DNA of 64,000 nucleotides, taken from contig NZ_FOLP01000005.1 in the NCBI RefSeq assembly GCF_900112425.1, forward strand, positions 372,001 through 436,000, given 5' to 3'. The stretch comes from Variovorax sp. OK212 (lineage in GTDB: Bacteria; Pseudomonadota; Gammaproteobacteria; Burkholderiales; Burkholderiaceae_C). Positions within the stretch are counted from its first letter, which is position 1. Each line of letters begins with the position of its first letter. This document shows positions 25,269-32,831 of this stretch, one piece after another. The position numbers were made by a program, and so were the translations under genes. Below the pieces are notes generated by a model that searched no databases, was not told the DNA's origin, and saw nothing but the letters and a program-made list of their open reading frames with translations.

Positions 25269-26357
25269 ATGAGCAAATCACTGCGCCTGTCAGAGAAATG
25301 GTTTCGCCGCGGCCTCTGGCTCGTGGCCTTCGTGTTCGCGAGCTTCCTGATCGGGCTCGGCAGCACCGTGGTGAGCGACCTGCCGCAGGTCGAGCGCGTG
25401 CGCGTGCTGGACGACTTCATCGACAAGCCCGCGGCGGAGCCGCTGCGCGCCGTCATCAAGACGTCGGAGACGGCGGAGCAGCAGGCCGCGCGCGAGCTCG
25501 ACCAGGTCCGCCTGCAGTTGCAGGCCGCGCAGCAGGCCAACGCCAATGCGCGCGAAACCTTCGGCAACTGGCTCGCCACGCGCCGCGCCACCGCGCAGCC
25601 CGACCAGGACACCGAACTCATCGCGCGCACCAAGGCGCTCGATGCCTTCAAGCAGAAGGAAGAAGACGTGCAGCGCCGGGTCAACGCGCAGCAGCAGATC
25701 ATGCTCGACGCGCGCCAGGCCGAGCAGCGCGCGCGCACCGCGCTGGCCGACCTGGAGCGCGACGCGCAGAAGAAGCTCGACGCCGAATACCGCCGCATCG
25801 AGCTGCGCGTGTTCGCCTACCGCCTCGCGCTCACCTTGCCGCTGCTGGTGGTGGCCGGCTGGCTGTTCGCGAAGAAGCGCAAGAGCACGTACTGGCCGTT
25901 CGTGTGGGGCTTCATCTTCTTCGCGCTGTTCGCGTTCTTCGTCGAGCTGGTGCCCTACCTGCCGAGCTACGGCGGCTATGTGCGCTACGTGGTGGGCATC
26001 GTGGTCACGGTGATCGTGGGGCGCTACGCGATCCTCGCGCTCAACAGCTACCTGGCGCGCCAGAAGCTCGCCGAGCAGCAGCCCGACCAGGTGCGCCGCG
26101 AGGAGCTCAGCTACGACACCGCGCTGACGCGCCTGGGCAAGGGCGTGTGCCCCGGCTGCGAGCGGCCGGTGGACCTGAAGAACGGCGAGATCGACTTCTG
26201 CCCGCACTGCGGCATCGGCCTGTTCGACCACTGCGGCCTGTGCGAGACGCGCAAGAGCGCGTTCTCCAAGTTCTGCCATGCCTGCGGCTGCTCGGCCGCG
26301 CCACGCGTGCTGCCGCCGCTCGATGGCGGCACGCCCGCGATGCCGCCTGCGAACTAG
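25269..26357 (+). CDS. Coiled-coil membrane protein with C-terminal double zinc ribbon
   Basis: The gene encodes 362 residues. One membrane helix lies near residues 15-35. A long Gln/Ala/Arg-rich coiled coil spans about 60-185. Three further hydrophobic segments lie near 188-262. The C-terminal cytoplasmic tail has four CxxC pairs (CPGC, CPHC, CGLC, CHAC), enough for two zinc ribbons. I recognise no named family. An AGAGGAGAG purine-rich ribosome site precedes the ATG. Its 36-base distance from the DUF2145 gene suggests an operon. Confidence 0.78.
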   Translation: MSKSLRLSEKWFRRGLWLVAFVFASFLIGLGSTVVSDLPQVERVRVLDDFIDKPAAEPLRAVIKTSETAEQQAARELDQVRLQLQAAQQANANARETFGNWLATRRATAQPDQDTELIARTKALDAFKQKEEDVQRRVNAQQQIMLDARQAEQRARTALADLERDAQKKLDAEYRRIELRVFAYRLALTLPLLVVAGWLFAKKRKSTYWPFVWGFIFFALFAFFVELVPYLPSYGGYVRYVVGIVVTVIVGRYAILALNSYLARQKLAEQQPDQVRREELSYDTALTRLGKGVCPGCERPVDLKNGEIDFCPHCGIGLFDHCGLCETRKSAFSKFCHACGCSAAPRVLPPLDGGTPAMPPAN

Positions 26358-26481
26358 GTCACACCGCGGGCCTCGTTCGACACACCGTGTAGCGGACCCG
26401 CCGCACGGGCGTGCTACAACGCCGGCTGCGACACAAATGTTGCCGCAAGTTTGCAATCCCTCTCATCCACGGAGTACTCGC

Positions 26482-26871
26482 ATGAGCATTTTCGGCAGCA
26501 TCCTTTCCAAGATCTTCCCCTCGGCAAACGCTGCGCCTGCCCCTGCAGCGCCGGACGCCGCGGCACCCGCGGACGCTTCCGCCGCTCCTGCCGCCGCAGC
26601 GCCGCCGCCCGCCATCACCGTGGTGGACGTCGAGGCCCTGCTCGACGGCATGCCCGGCGCGAGCAGCCTGAACTGGCGCACCTCCATCGTCGACCTGATG
26701 AAGCTCCTGGGCCTGGACAGCAGCCTGGACGCGCGCAAGCAACTGGCCGCCGAGCTGAGCTACGGCGCCGACACCAGCGACAGCGCCAAGATGAACATCT
26801 GGCTGCATCGCCAGGTGATGACCAAGCTGGCCGCCAACGGCGGCAAGGTGCCCGCCGAACTGCGCGACTGA
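26482..26871 (+). CDS. DUF3597-domain protein
   Basis: The gene encodes 129 residues. It starts MSIFGSILSKIF, has a 40-residue Ala/Pro linker, and ends with the DUF3597 domain (SLNWRTSIVDLMKLLGLDSS, then AAELSYGADTSDSAKMN). The domain has a known fold but no known function, and the short helical N terminus may attach to a membrane or partner. GGAG at 26471-26474 supports the start. A strong terminator follows at 26893. Confidence 0.85.
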   Translation: MSIFGSILSKIFPSANAAPAPAAPDAAAPADASAAPAAAAPPPAITVVDVEALLDGMPGASSLNWRTSIVDLMKLLGLDSSLDARKQLAAELSYGADTSDSAKMNIWLHRQVMTKLAANGGKVPAELRD

Positions 26872-26892
26872 TCCGCGCGTTCGCAACGCCCA

Positions 26893-26922
26893 GCAAAAAG
26901 CCCGGCATGCCGGGCTTTTTGC
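26893..26922. terminator. Bidirectional intrinsic terminator
   Basis: A perfect inverted repeat, GCAAAAAGCCCGGC with GCCGGGCTTTTTGC around a two-base centre, lies between DUF3597 and the convergent SDR gene. T runs occur on both strands, so it should stop transcription from both sides. Confidence 0.93.
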
Positions 26923-26944
26923 TTTGTATCGAAGACCGAGGGCT

Positions 26945-27733
26945 TCAGGTCCAGCCGGCGTCCACCACGTAGTCCTGCGCGGTGCACATGCGCGAGTCGT
27001 CGGCCGCCAAAAAGAGCGCCATTGCCGCGATGTCTTCGGCCATCACGCGACCCGGCAGGCACTGCGCCGCGTCGATCTCCGCGCCCGACTCCGGCTTCAC
27101 CCACAGCTGGATCTGCCGCTCGGTCATCACCCAGCCCGGCACGATCGAGTTGACGCGGATGCCCTGCTTGCCCAGGTCGCGCGCCAGCGAGCGCGTGAGG
27201 CCGCGCGCCGCCGCCTTGCAGGCCTGGTACACGGGGTAGCCCTTGCCCTTGATCATCCAGCTGATCGAGCCGAAGTTGACGATCGAGCCGCCGCCCAGCG
27301 CGCGCATGTCGTCGGCCACCGCCTGCGCGGCGAAGAACTGGTGCTTGAAGTTGACGGCCACGAGGCGGTCGAAGTCGTCGCTGCTCACGTCGGCCATCTC
27401 GTGGCGGCGGTCGTTGGCGGCGTTGTTCAGCAACACGGCGATCGGGCCGAAGCGTTGGCGCACCGCGTCGATGGCGGCCGTGAGCGCGGCCGTGTCGGTC
27501 ACGTCGCAGGGCACGAACAGCGCCGGATGCTCGCCCTGCAGCTGCGCCGCGAGCGCGCTGCCGGCGGCGGTGTCGAGGTCGCAGAAGCCGACCTTCGCGC
27601 CCTGCGCGTGGAAGGCCCGCACCAGCGATTCGCCGATGCCGCTGGCGCCGCCGGAGATGAACACGGCGCGCCCGGCCAGCGAGGGGTAGCGCGCGGTGTA
27701 GGGGGCGGTGTGGGAAGAAGGTGCGTTGGTCAT
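26945..27733 (-). CDS. Short-chain dehydrogenase/reductase (SDR)
   Basis: The gene encodes 262 residues of a classical SDR. The cofactor site SGGASGIGES replaces the usual TGxxxGIG, with Asp in CDLD suggesting a preference for NAD. LLNNAAN, the catalytic Ser region FGSISW and YxxxK as YQACK are present. The VPGWVMTERQ segment and the C-terminal VVDAGWT are typical of sugar or polyol dehydrogenases, but the substrate is not determined. An in-frame ATG at 27739 would add two residues. The gene is isolated between a terminator and a divergent small gene. Confidence 0.88.
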   Translation of the reverse strand: MTNAPSSHTAPYTARYPSLAGRAVFISGGASGIGESLVRAFHAQGAKVGFCDLDTAAGSALAAQLQGEHPALFVPCDVTDTAALTAAIDAVRQRFGPIAVLLNNAANDRRHEMADVSSDDFDRLVAVNFKHQFFAAQAVADDMRALGGGSIVNFGSISWMIKGKGYPVYQACKAAARGLTRSLARDLGKQGIRVNSIVPGWVMTERQIQLWVKPESGAEIDAAQCLPGRVMAEDIAAMALFLAADDSRMCTAQDYVVDAGWT

Positions 27734-27790
27734 GGGCATGCGGCAACAGCAGTGGGAACGGACGGCTAGCGTACCGGAGGAACGCGCCCG

Positions 27791-27820
27791 AAGCGAGGGG
27801 AAGCGAGGGGAAGCGGGGGG
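27791..27820. repeat. Three tandem AAGCGAGGGG decamers
   Basis: Two exact copies and one with a single change (AAGCGGGGGG) occur head to tail, followed by more G. They lie in the 157-base spacer between the divergent SDR and small exported protein genes. No other regulatory signal is evident in this spacer. Confidence 0.85.
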
Positions 27821-27890
27821 CGGGCAACCGGTCGGCGTATGGCTTCCGGCGAATGGGCAAGGTGCGCCGTCGTGGCTACGCTTGTTCTCC

Positions 27891-28256
27891 ATGACGAAGA
27901 CCTTTCCCCGCCGCGCCATGCTGGCGCTCGCGCTCCTTCCCGCGGCCCTGGCGGTGCGCGCCGTGCGCGCGCAGGCGAGCGCGCCCGTCCAGCTCTTCAA
28001 GGTGGTCTCGCCGCGCGACGAGGTGATCGTGGGCGTCGAGGCGTCGCAGCTCGGCGCGGGCAGCAACCCCGCCGTGGAACGGCTGGCCGCGCAGCTGGCG
28101 GCCAAGGGCCAGCTCACGCTGTGGCAGTACGCCTCGCACAAGGACGCGAGCGGCGCGCTGGTGCAGGCGCCGCTCAAGCAGATCGTGGTCTTCAGGAACG
28201 AGCTGCTGCGCATCGAGCCCTACAGCTCGCCGCTGCCGGTCCAGCCCGTCAAGTAG
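27891..28256 (+). CDS. Small exported protein of unknown function
   Basis: The gene encodes 121 residues. An N-terminal signal (PRRAMLALALLPAALAVRA) ends before about residue 28. The mature 90 residues contain a predicted mixed alpha/beta fold with VSPRDEVIVGVEASQLGAG and QIVVFRNELLRIEPY. I recognise no named family. No Shine-Dalgarno sequence is obvious; the ATG at 27891 is chosen because it begins the signal peptide. It converges on tgt with an 18-base gap. Confidence 0.7.
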   Translation: MTKTFPRRAMLALALLPAALAVRAVRAQASAPVQLFKVVSPRDEVIVGVEASQLGAGSNPAVERLAAQLAAKGQLTLWQYASHKDASGALVQAPLKQIVVFRNELLRIEPYSSPLPVQPVK

Positions 28257-28274
28257 ACGGGTAGGCGTCGGGCG

Positions 28275-29447
28275 TCAGACGCCCCTCGCGCGCTCCGACT
28301 TGAAGCGAGCGCGGAACTCGGTGAACGTGCCCGCGTCCAGCGCCGCGCGGATCTCGGTCATCAGGTTCAGGTAATAGTGCAGGTTGTGGATGGTGCACAG
28401 CATCGGCCCGAGCATTTCGCCGCAGCGGTCCAGGTGATGCAGGTAGGCGCGGCTGAAGCCTTCGCGCCCGCCGTCGTTCCACGACACGCCCGAGGTGCCC
28501 GCGCACGCATGGCAGGTGCAGCTCGGGTCGACCGGCTGCGGGTCGGTCTTGTGGCGCGCGTTGCGCATCTTCAGGTCGCCGAAGCGGGTGAACATGGTGC
28601 CGTTGCGCGCGTTGCGCGTGGGCATCACGCAGTCGAACATGTCCACGCCGTCGGCCACGCCCTGCACCAGGTCTTCGGGCGTGCCCACGCCCATCAGGTA
28701 GCGCGGCTTGTTCGCGGGCAGCCGGTGCGGCGTGTGGCCCATGATGTGCAGCATTTCTTCCTTGGGCTCGCCCACGCTCACGCCGCCCACGGCGTAGCCG
28801 GGAAAGTCCATGTCGACCAATGCGGCCAGCGACTCCTCGCGCAGGTTCTCGAACATGCCGCCCTGCACGATGCCGAACAGCGCGTTCGGGTTTTCGAGCC
28901 GCGTGAATTCCGTCTGGCAGCGCTTGGCCCAGCGCAGGCTCAGCTCCATCGAGGTGCGCGCCTCGGCCTCGGTGGTGATGTGGCCCTTGGTGTCGTAGGG
29001 CGTGCACTCGTCGAACTGCATCACGATGTCGCTGTTCAGCACGGTCTGGATCTGCATCGAGACCTCGGGCGTGAGGAACAGCTTGTCGCCGTTGACGGGC
29101 GACGCGAACTTCACGCCCTCTTCGCTGATCTTGCGCATCGCGCCCAGCGACCACACCTGGAAGCCGCCCGAGTCGGTGAGGATGGGCTTGCTCCACTTCT
29201 CGAACTGGTGCAGCCCGCCGAAGCTGGCCATCACGTCCAGGCCCGGGCGCATCCACAGGTGGAAGGTGTTGCCCAGGATGATCTGCGCGCCCATCTCTTC
29301 CAGGCTGCGCGGCATCACGCCCTTCACGGTGCCGTAGGTGCCCACGGGCATGAAGATCGGCGTCTGCACCTTGCCGTGGTTGAGCGTGAGCGTGGCGCGG
29401 CGCGCGTGGCTGTCGGGGTCGGTCTTCAGGAGTTCGAAGTTCAGCAT
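28275..29447 (-). CDS. tgt: tRNA-guanine(34) transglycosylase
   Basis: The gene encodes 390 residues. Tgt exchanges the wobble guanine of tRNAs for Asp, Asn, His and Tyr for preQ1 in queuosine synthesis. It has the catalytic region LTDSGGFQVWSL, the GIVQGGMF and YAVGGVSVGEP blocks, and the zinc site CTCHAC with a later His. It lies ten bases downstream of queA on the same strand, so the two make an operon whose products act in successive steps. The length exceeds E. coli Tgt (375) slightly. Confidence 0.96.
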   Translation of the reverse strand: MLNFELLKTDPDSHARRATLTLNHGKVQTPIFMPVGTYGTVKGVMPRSLEEMGAQIILGNTFHLWMRPGLDVMASFGGLHQFEKWSKPILTDSGGFQVWSLGAMRKISEEGVKFASPVNGDKLFLTPEVSMQIQTVLNSDIVMQFDECTPYDTKGHITTEAEARTSMELSLRWAKRCQTEFTRLENPNALFGIVQGGMFENLREESLAALVDMDFPGYAVGGVSVGEPKEEMLHIMGHTPHRLPANKPRYLMGVGTPEDLVQGVADGVDMFDCVMPTRNARNGTMFTRFGDLKMRNARHKTDPQPVDPSCTCHACAGTSGVSWNDGGREGFSRAYLHHLDRCGEMLGPMLCTIHNLHYYLNLMTEIRAALDAGTFTEFRARFKSERARGV

Positions 29448-29457
29448 GGTCGTCGTC

Positions 29458-30501
29458 TCAGTCTTGTTGGCGCTGCAGCAGCATGGCATCGCCGTAGCTG
29501 AAGAAGCGGTAGCCGTTGGCAATGGCGTGGGCATACAGCGCCATCACGCGCTCGTAGCCCGCGAAGGCCGAGACCAGCATCATCAGCGTGCTCTTGGGCA
29601 GGTGGAAGTTGGTCACCAGCAGGTCGACGTGTTCGAACCCGAAGCCCGGCGTGATGAAGATGCGCGTGTCGCCCGCGGTCTCGCCGCTCTTGGCCCACGA
29701 CTCGAGCGTGCGCACCGTGGTCGTGCCCACGGCCACCACGCGGCCGCCGCGCGCCTTGCACTCGGCAATGGCGCGCTGCGTGGCCTCGGGCACCTCGTAG
29801 CGCTCGGCGTGCATCGTGTGCTCCGCGATGTTCTCGGTCTTCACCGGCTGGAAGGTGCCGGCGCCCACATGCAGCGTGACGCTGGCGCGCTGCACGCCGC
29901 GCGCTTCGAGCTCTGCCAGCAGGCCTTCGTCGAAGTGCAGGGCGGCGGTGGGCGCGGCCACCGCGCCGGGCACGCGCGCGAACACGGTCTGGTAGCGGCT
30001 CTCGTCGTCGGCCGAGTCGGTGTGCGTGATGTAGGGCGGCAGCGGCACGTGGCCGCAGCGCTCCATCAGCATGTAGGGGTTCTCGCCCGTGTCGCTCTCG
30101 AAGCCGAAGCGGAACAGTGCGCCGTCTTCCTCGGGCCAGCGGCCCAGCAGCGTGGCGCGGAAGCCGCCCACCATCTCCAGCGTGGTGCCCACAGGCGGCT
30201 TCTTGCTGACTTTCATGTGGGCCACGACCTCCTGGCCCTGCAGCACGCGCTCGACCAGCAGTTCGAGCTTGCCGCCGGTCGGCTTCTCGCCGAACAGGCG
30301 CGCCTTGACCACGCGCGTGTCGTTGAAGACCAGCAGGTCGCCTTCGCGCAGCAGCGAGGGCAGGCTCTTGAAGATGCGGTCGACCGGGGCGGGGCCTGTG
30401 CCGTCGAGCAGACGGGAGGAGGTGCGTTCGGTGGCCGGGTGTTGCGCCACCAGGTCGGGTGGCAAGAGAAAATCGAAATCGGAGAGCGTGAAAGCGCGCA
30501 T
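29458..30501 (-). CDS. queA: S-adenosylmethionine:tRNA ribosyltransferase-isomerase
   Basis: The gene encodes 347 residues. QueA moves the ribosyl part of SAM onto preQ1 in tRNA to make epoxyqueuosine. The N-terminal FDFLLPPDLVAQHP, VFNDTRVVKARLFG, LHVGAGTFQPVK and TNFHLPKSTLMMLVSAF are all characteristic. The start matches the family, but the ribosome-binding region on the minus strand is occupied by a GC-rich 24-base tandem repeat and no Shine-Dalgarno sequence is seen. It is followed by tgt. Confidence 0.95.
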   Translation of the reverse strand: MRAFTLSDFDFLLPPDLVAQHPATERTSSRLLDGTGPAPVDRIFKSLPSLLREGDLLVFNDTRVVKARLFGEKPTGGKLELLVERVLQGQEVVAHMKVSKKPPVGTTLEMVGGFRATLLGRWPEEDGALFRFGFESDTGENPYMLMERCGHVPLPPYITHTDSADDESRYQTVFARVPGAVAAPTAALHFDEGLLAELEARGVQRASVTLHVGAGTFQPVKTENIAEHTMHAERYEVPEATQRAIAECKARGGRVVAVGTTTVRTLESWAKSGETAGDTRIFITPGFGFEHVDLLVTNFHLPKSTLMMLVSAFAGYERVMALYAHAIANGYRFFSYGDAMLLQRQQD

Positions 30502-30502
30502 G

Positions 30503-30550
30503 GTGCTTGGGGGCCGGACGGCCCGTGTGCTTGAGGGCCGGACGGGCCCG
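30503..30550. repeat. Two-copy tandem repeat before queA
   Basis: The units at 30503-30525 and 30527-30550 share GTGCTTG(G/A)GGGCCGGACG and differ by one substitution and one inserted base. The repeat starts one base before the queA ATG, in the region where its ribosome site should lie, and each unit can fold into a GC-rich hairpin. Confidence 0.8.
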
Positions 30551-30640
30551 TTCCAAGGAAGACGGCCGGGATTGTCCCACGCCGCGAAAACCGCCTCGCT
30601 GCGTGAGGTTGCGCACGAGTTGCCAAGGCAGAATCGGCGC

Positions 30641-31330
30641 ATGGTCGATTCACAAGCAGCACGCGTTTCACCGGGGCCCGAAGCCGGCGTTCCACCCGGT
30701 CCCTCCGAAGGCGAGCTCTTCAAGAAGATCATGGGCAACACCTGGCTCGGCCTGCACCCCGACATCCGCCGCCGCTTCGAGAAGAACCCTTCGCCGGGCA
30801 AGGCACTGCACTACCTCGGCGCGCTCAGCGAACTGCGCTGCTCGCGCTTCGGCAAGCTGCTGGGCCACCTGACGCAGCCGATGATCCAGGGCGCGCTGAT
30901 CCCGTACAGCGACAGCAACTTCCCGGTCGAGATCCAGGTCTACGCCAAGCCGCAGGACCCGGCCATCTACAAGCAGCGCATCTACCGCCTGCACGGCCGC
31001 AAGCCCATCCAGTTCACCAGCTTCATGCGCGAGAGCGAACGCGGCGAGGTGCTCGAGTACGTCGGCATGGGCCTGGGCATGAAGCTGGTGCTGAGCGTGG
31101 AAAACGGCAGCCTGCATTTCGAGAGCGACGGCTATTTCTGGGACGTGTTCGGCTGGCGCATTCCGCTGCCCGGCCTGTTCACGCCGGGCAAGACTTTTCT
31201 GTGGCATCACAACGAGACGCCCGAGCGCTTCAACATCCGCATCGAGATCCGGCACTGGCTGATGGGCACGACCTTCACGCAGGTCGGCGTGTTCGAGGAA
31301 GTGACCGATCCGAAGACGGTGGCCGCATGA
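30641..31330 (+). CDS. DUF4166-domain protein
   Basis: The gene encodes 229 residues. Past a Pro-rich N terminus it matches DUF4166: LFKKIMGNTWLGLHPDIRRRF, the FPVEIQVYAK block, and a beta-rich C terminus with FWDVFGWRIPLPGLFTPGK. The domain is of unknown biochemistry; in other bacteria it is sometimes fused to NAD-binding proteins. The last bases overlap the ATG of the TIGR01777 gene (ATGA), so the pair is translationally coupled. It is divergent from queA. Confidence 0.85.
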   Translation: MVDSQAARVSPGPEAGVPPGPSEGELFKKIMGNTWLGLHPDIRRRFEKNPSPGKALHYLGALSELRCSRFGKLLGHLTQPMIQGALIPYSDSNFPVEIQVYAKPQDPAIYKQRIYRLHGRKPIQFTSFMRESERGEVLEYVGMGLGMKLVLSVENGSLHFESDGYFWDVFGWRIPLPGLFTPGKTFLWHHNETPERFNIRIEIRHWLMGTTFTQVGVFEEVTDPKTVAA

Positions 31331-32820
31331 CGCTCGACACCCACCTGCTGGCCCTGCAGCTCATGGCCGCCCAGGGCGCGCTCGGCGCGTTCGACACGCT
31401 CTACCACCACGAAGGCACCGAGGCGCTGCCGCGGCGCGGCACGGCGGGGCTGGAGCTGTCGATCCACGCGACGCGCTCGTCGATCTATTGCGCCATGTTC
31501 ATCGGGCTGTCGGCCTGGGCCTGGCACGGCGCATGGGCCTGGGTGCTGCTGGCGGTGTTCGGCGTCGAGATCGTGCTCACGCTGTGGGACTTCGTGGTCG
31601 AGGACAACAGCCGCCTGCTGCCGCCCACCGAGCGCGTCACGCACACGGTGCTGGCCATCAACGCCGGCGCGTTCATCGCGCTGCTGGCGATGAACGCGGT
31701 GGACTGGGCCGCGCAGCCGACCGCGATGGTGTGGCAGCCGTACGGATGGCTCAGCGCCTTTCTCGCGCTGTGCGGCGTGGGCGTCGGCGTGTCGGGGCTG
31801 CGCGACGGCTTCGCGGCGCGCGCGTTGTTCAAGCAGCGCAAGCAGGCGCAGGTGCGCGACGCCCAGGCGCCGGTGCGTTTCGGCACGAAGCCGCAGCGCG
31901 TGCTGGTCACGGGCGGCACCGGCTTCATCGGCCAATTGCTGGTGCGACAGCTGCTGGCCGACGGCCATGCGGTGACGGTGTGGACGCGCGACGCGCGCGC
32001 CGCCGCCTGGGGCTTCGGCGGCGCGGTGCGCTGCGTGCAGTCGCTCGACCAGGTGCCGGCGGCCGACGACATCGACGTGGTCATCAACCTCGCGGGCGCG
32101 CGCATCCTGGGCATGCGCTGGAGCGAGCGGCGCCAGCAGCAGTTGCTCAAGAGCCGCGAAGGGCTCACGCAGCAGCTTGTGGCGTGGGTCGCCGCGCGGC
32201 CGCGCAAGCCCTGGCTGCTGCTGTCGGGCTCGGCCATCGGCTACTACGGCGTGCAGCCGCAGGGCGATGCCGCCGAGCTCGCCGAAGACGCGCCGCCGCA
32301 AGCCATCTTCATGTCTCAGCTGTGCCAGCGCTGGGAGCAGGCGGCGCATGCGGCCGTGGCGCACGGCGTGCACGTGGCCTGCATGCGCTTCGGCTTCGTG
32401 CTGGGCCACCAGGGCTCGCTGCCGCAGCTGCTGATGCCGGTCCAGCTCGGCATGGGCGGACGGCTGGGCAGCGGGCGGCAGTGGCTGTCGTGGGTGCATG
32501 TGCACGACCTGGTGCGCGCCATGGCCCATGTGTGGACCGTGACCGAGCAGGCCGCGGCCCCCGCGACGGTGCAGGCCTTCAACTTCACCGCGCCCGGCGC
32601 GCTGAGCCAGGAGGAATTCACCCGCGTCGCCGCCAGCGTGCTGCACCGCCCCTGCTGGATGCCCACGCCGGCCGCGCCCGTCAAGCTGCTGCTCGGCGAA
32701 CAGGCCGACCTGCTGCTCGAAGGCCAGCGCGTGGTGCCCGCGCAGTTGCTGCGCACCGGCTTCAGCTTCCTGTTCCCCGATGCGCGCAGCGCCTTGACGG
32801 ACCTCTGCCGCCCGCGCTAG
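31327..32820 (+). CDS. TIGR01777-type epimerase with N-terminal membrane domain
   Basis: The gene encodes 497 residues. Residues 1-170 carry four hydrophobic segments; residues 195-497 form a Rossmann domain of the TIGR01777 (YfcH-like) group, with VLVTGGTGFIGQLL, VINLAGARILGMRW, LLSGSAIGYYG and LSWVHVHDLV. Soluble members are about 300 residues long, so the membrane part is an addition. The substrate is unknown. It starts within the stop of the DUF4166 gene and ends 11 bases before recG. Confidence 0.87.
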   Translation: MTLDTHLLALQLMAAQGALGAFDTLYHHEGTEALPRRGTAGLELSIHATRSSIYCAMFIGLSAWAWHGAWAWVLLAVFGVEIVLTLWDFVVEDNSRLLPPTERVTHTVLAINAGAFIALLAMNAVDWAAQPTAMVWQPYGWLSAFLALCGVGVGVSGLRDGFAARALFKQRKQAQVRDAQAPVRFGTKPQRVLVTGGTGFIGQLLVRQLLADGHAVTVWTRDARAAAWGFGGAVRCVQSLDQVPAADDIDVVINLAGARILGMRWSERRQQQLLKSREGLTQQLVAWVAARPRKPWLLLSGSAIGYYGVQPQGDAAELAEDAPPQAIFMSQLCQRWEQAAHAAVAHGVHVACMRFGFVLGHQGSLPQLLMPVQLGMGGRLGSGRQWLSWVHVHDLVRAMAHVWTVTEQAAAPATVQAFNFTAPGALSQEEFTRVAASVLHRPCWMPTPAAPVKLLLGEQADLLLEGQRVVPAQLLRTGFSFLFPDARSALTDLCRPR

Positions 32821-32831
32821 AAGCCCAGTTC

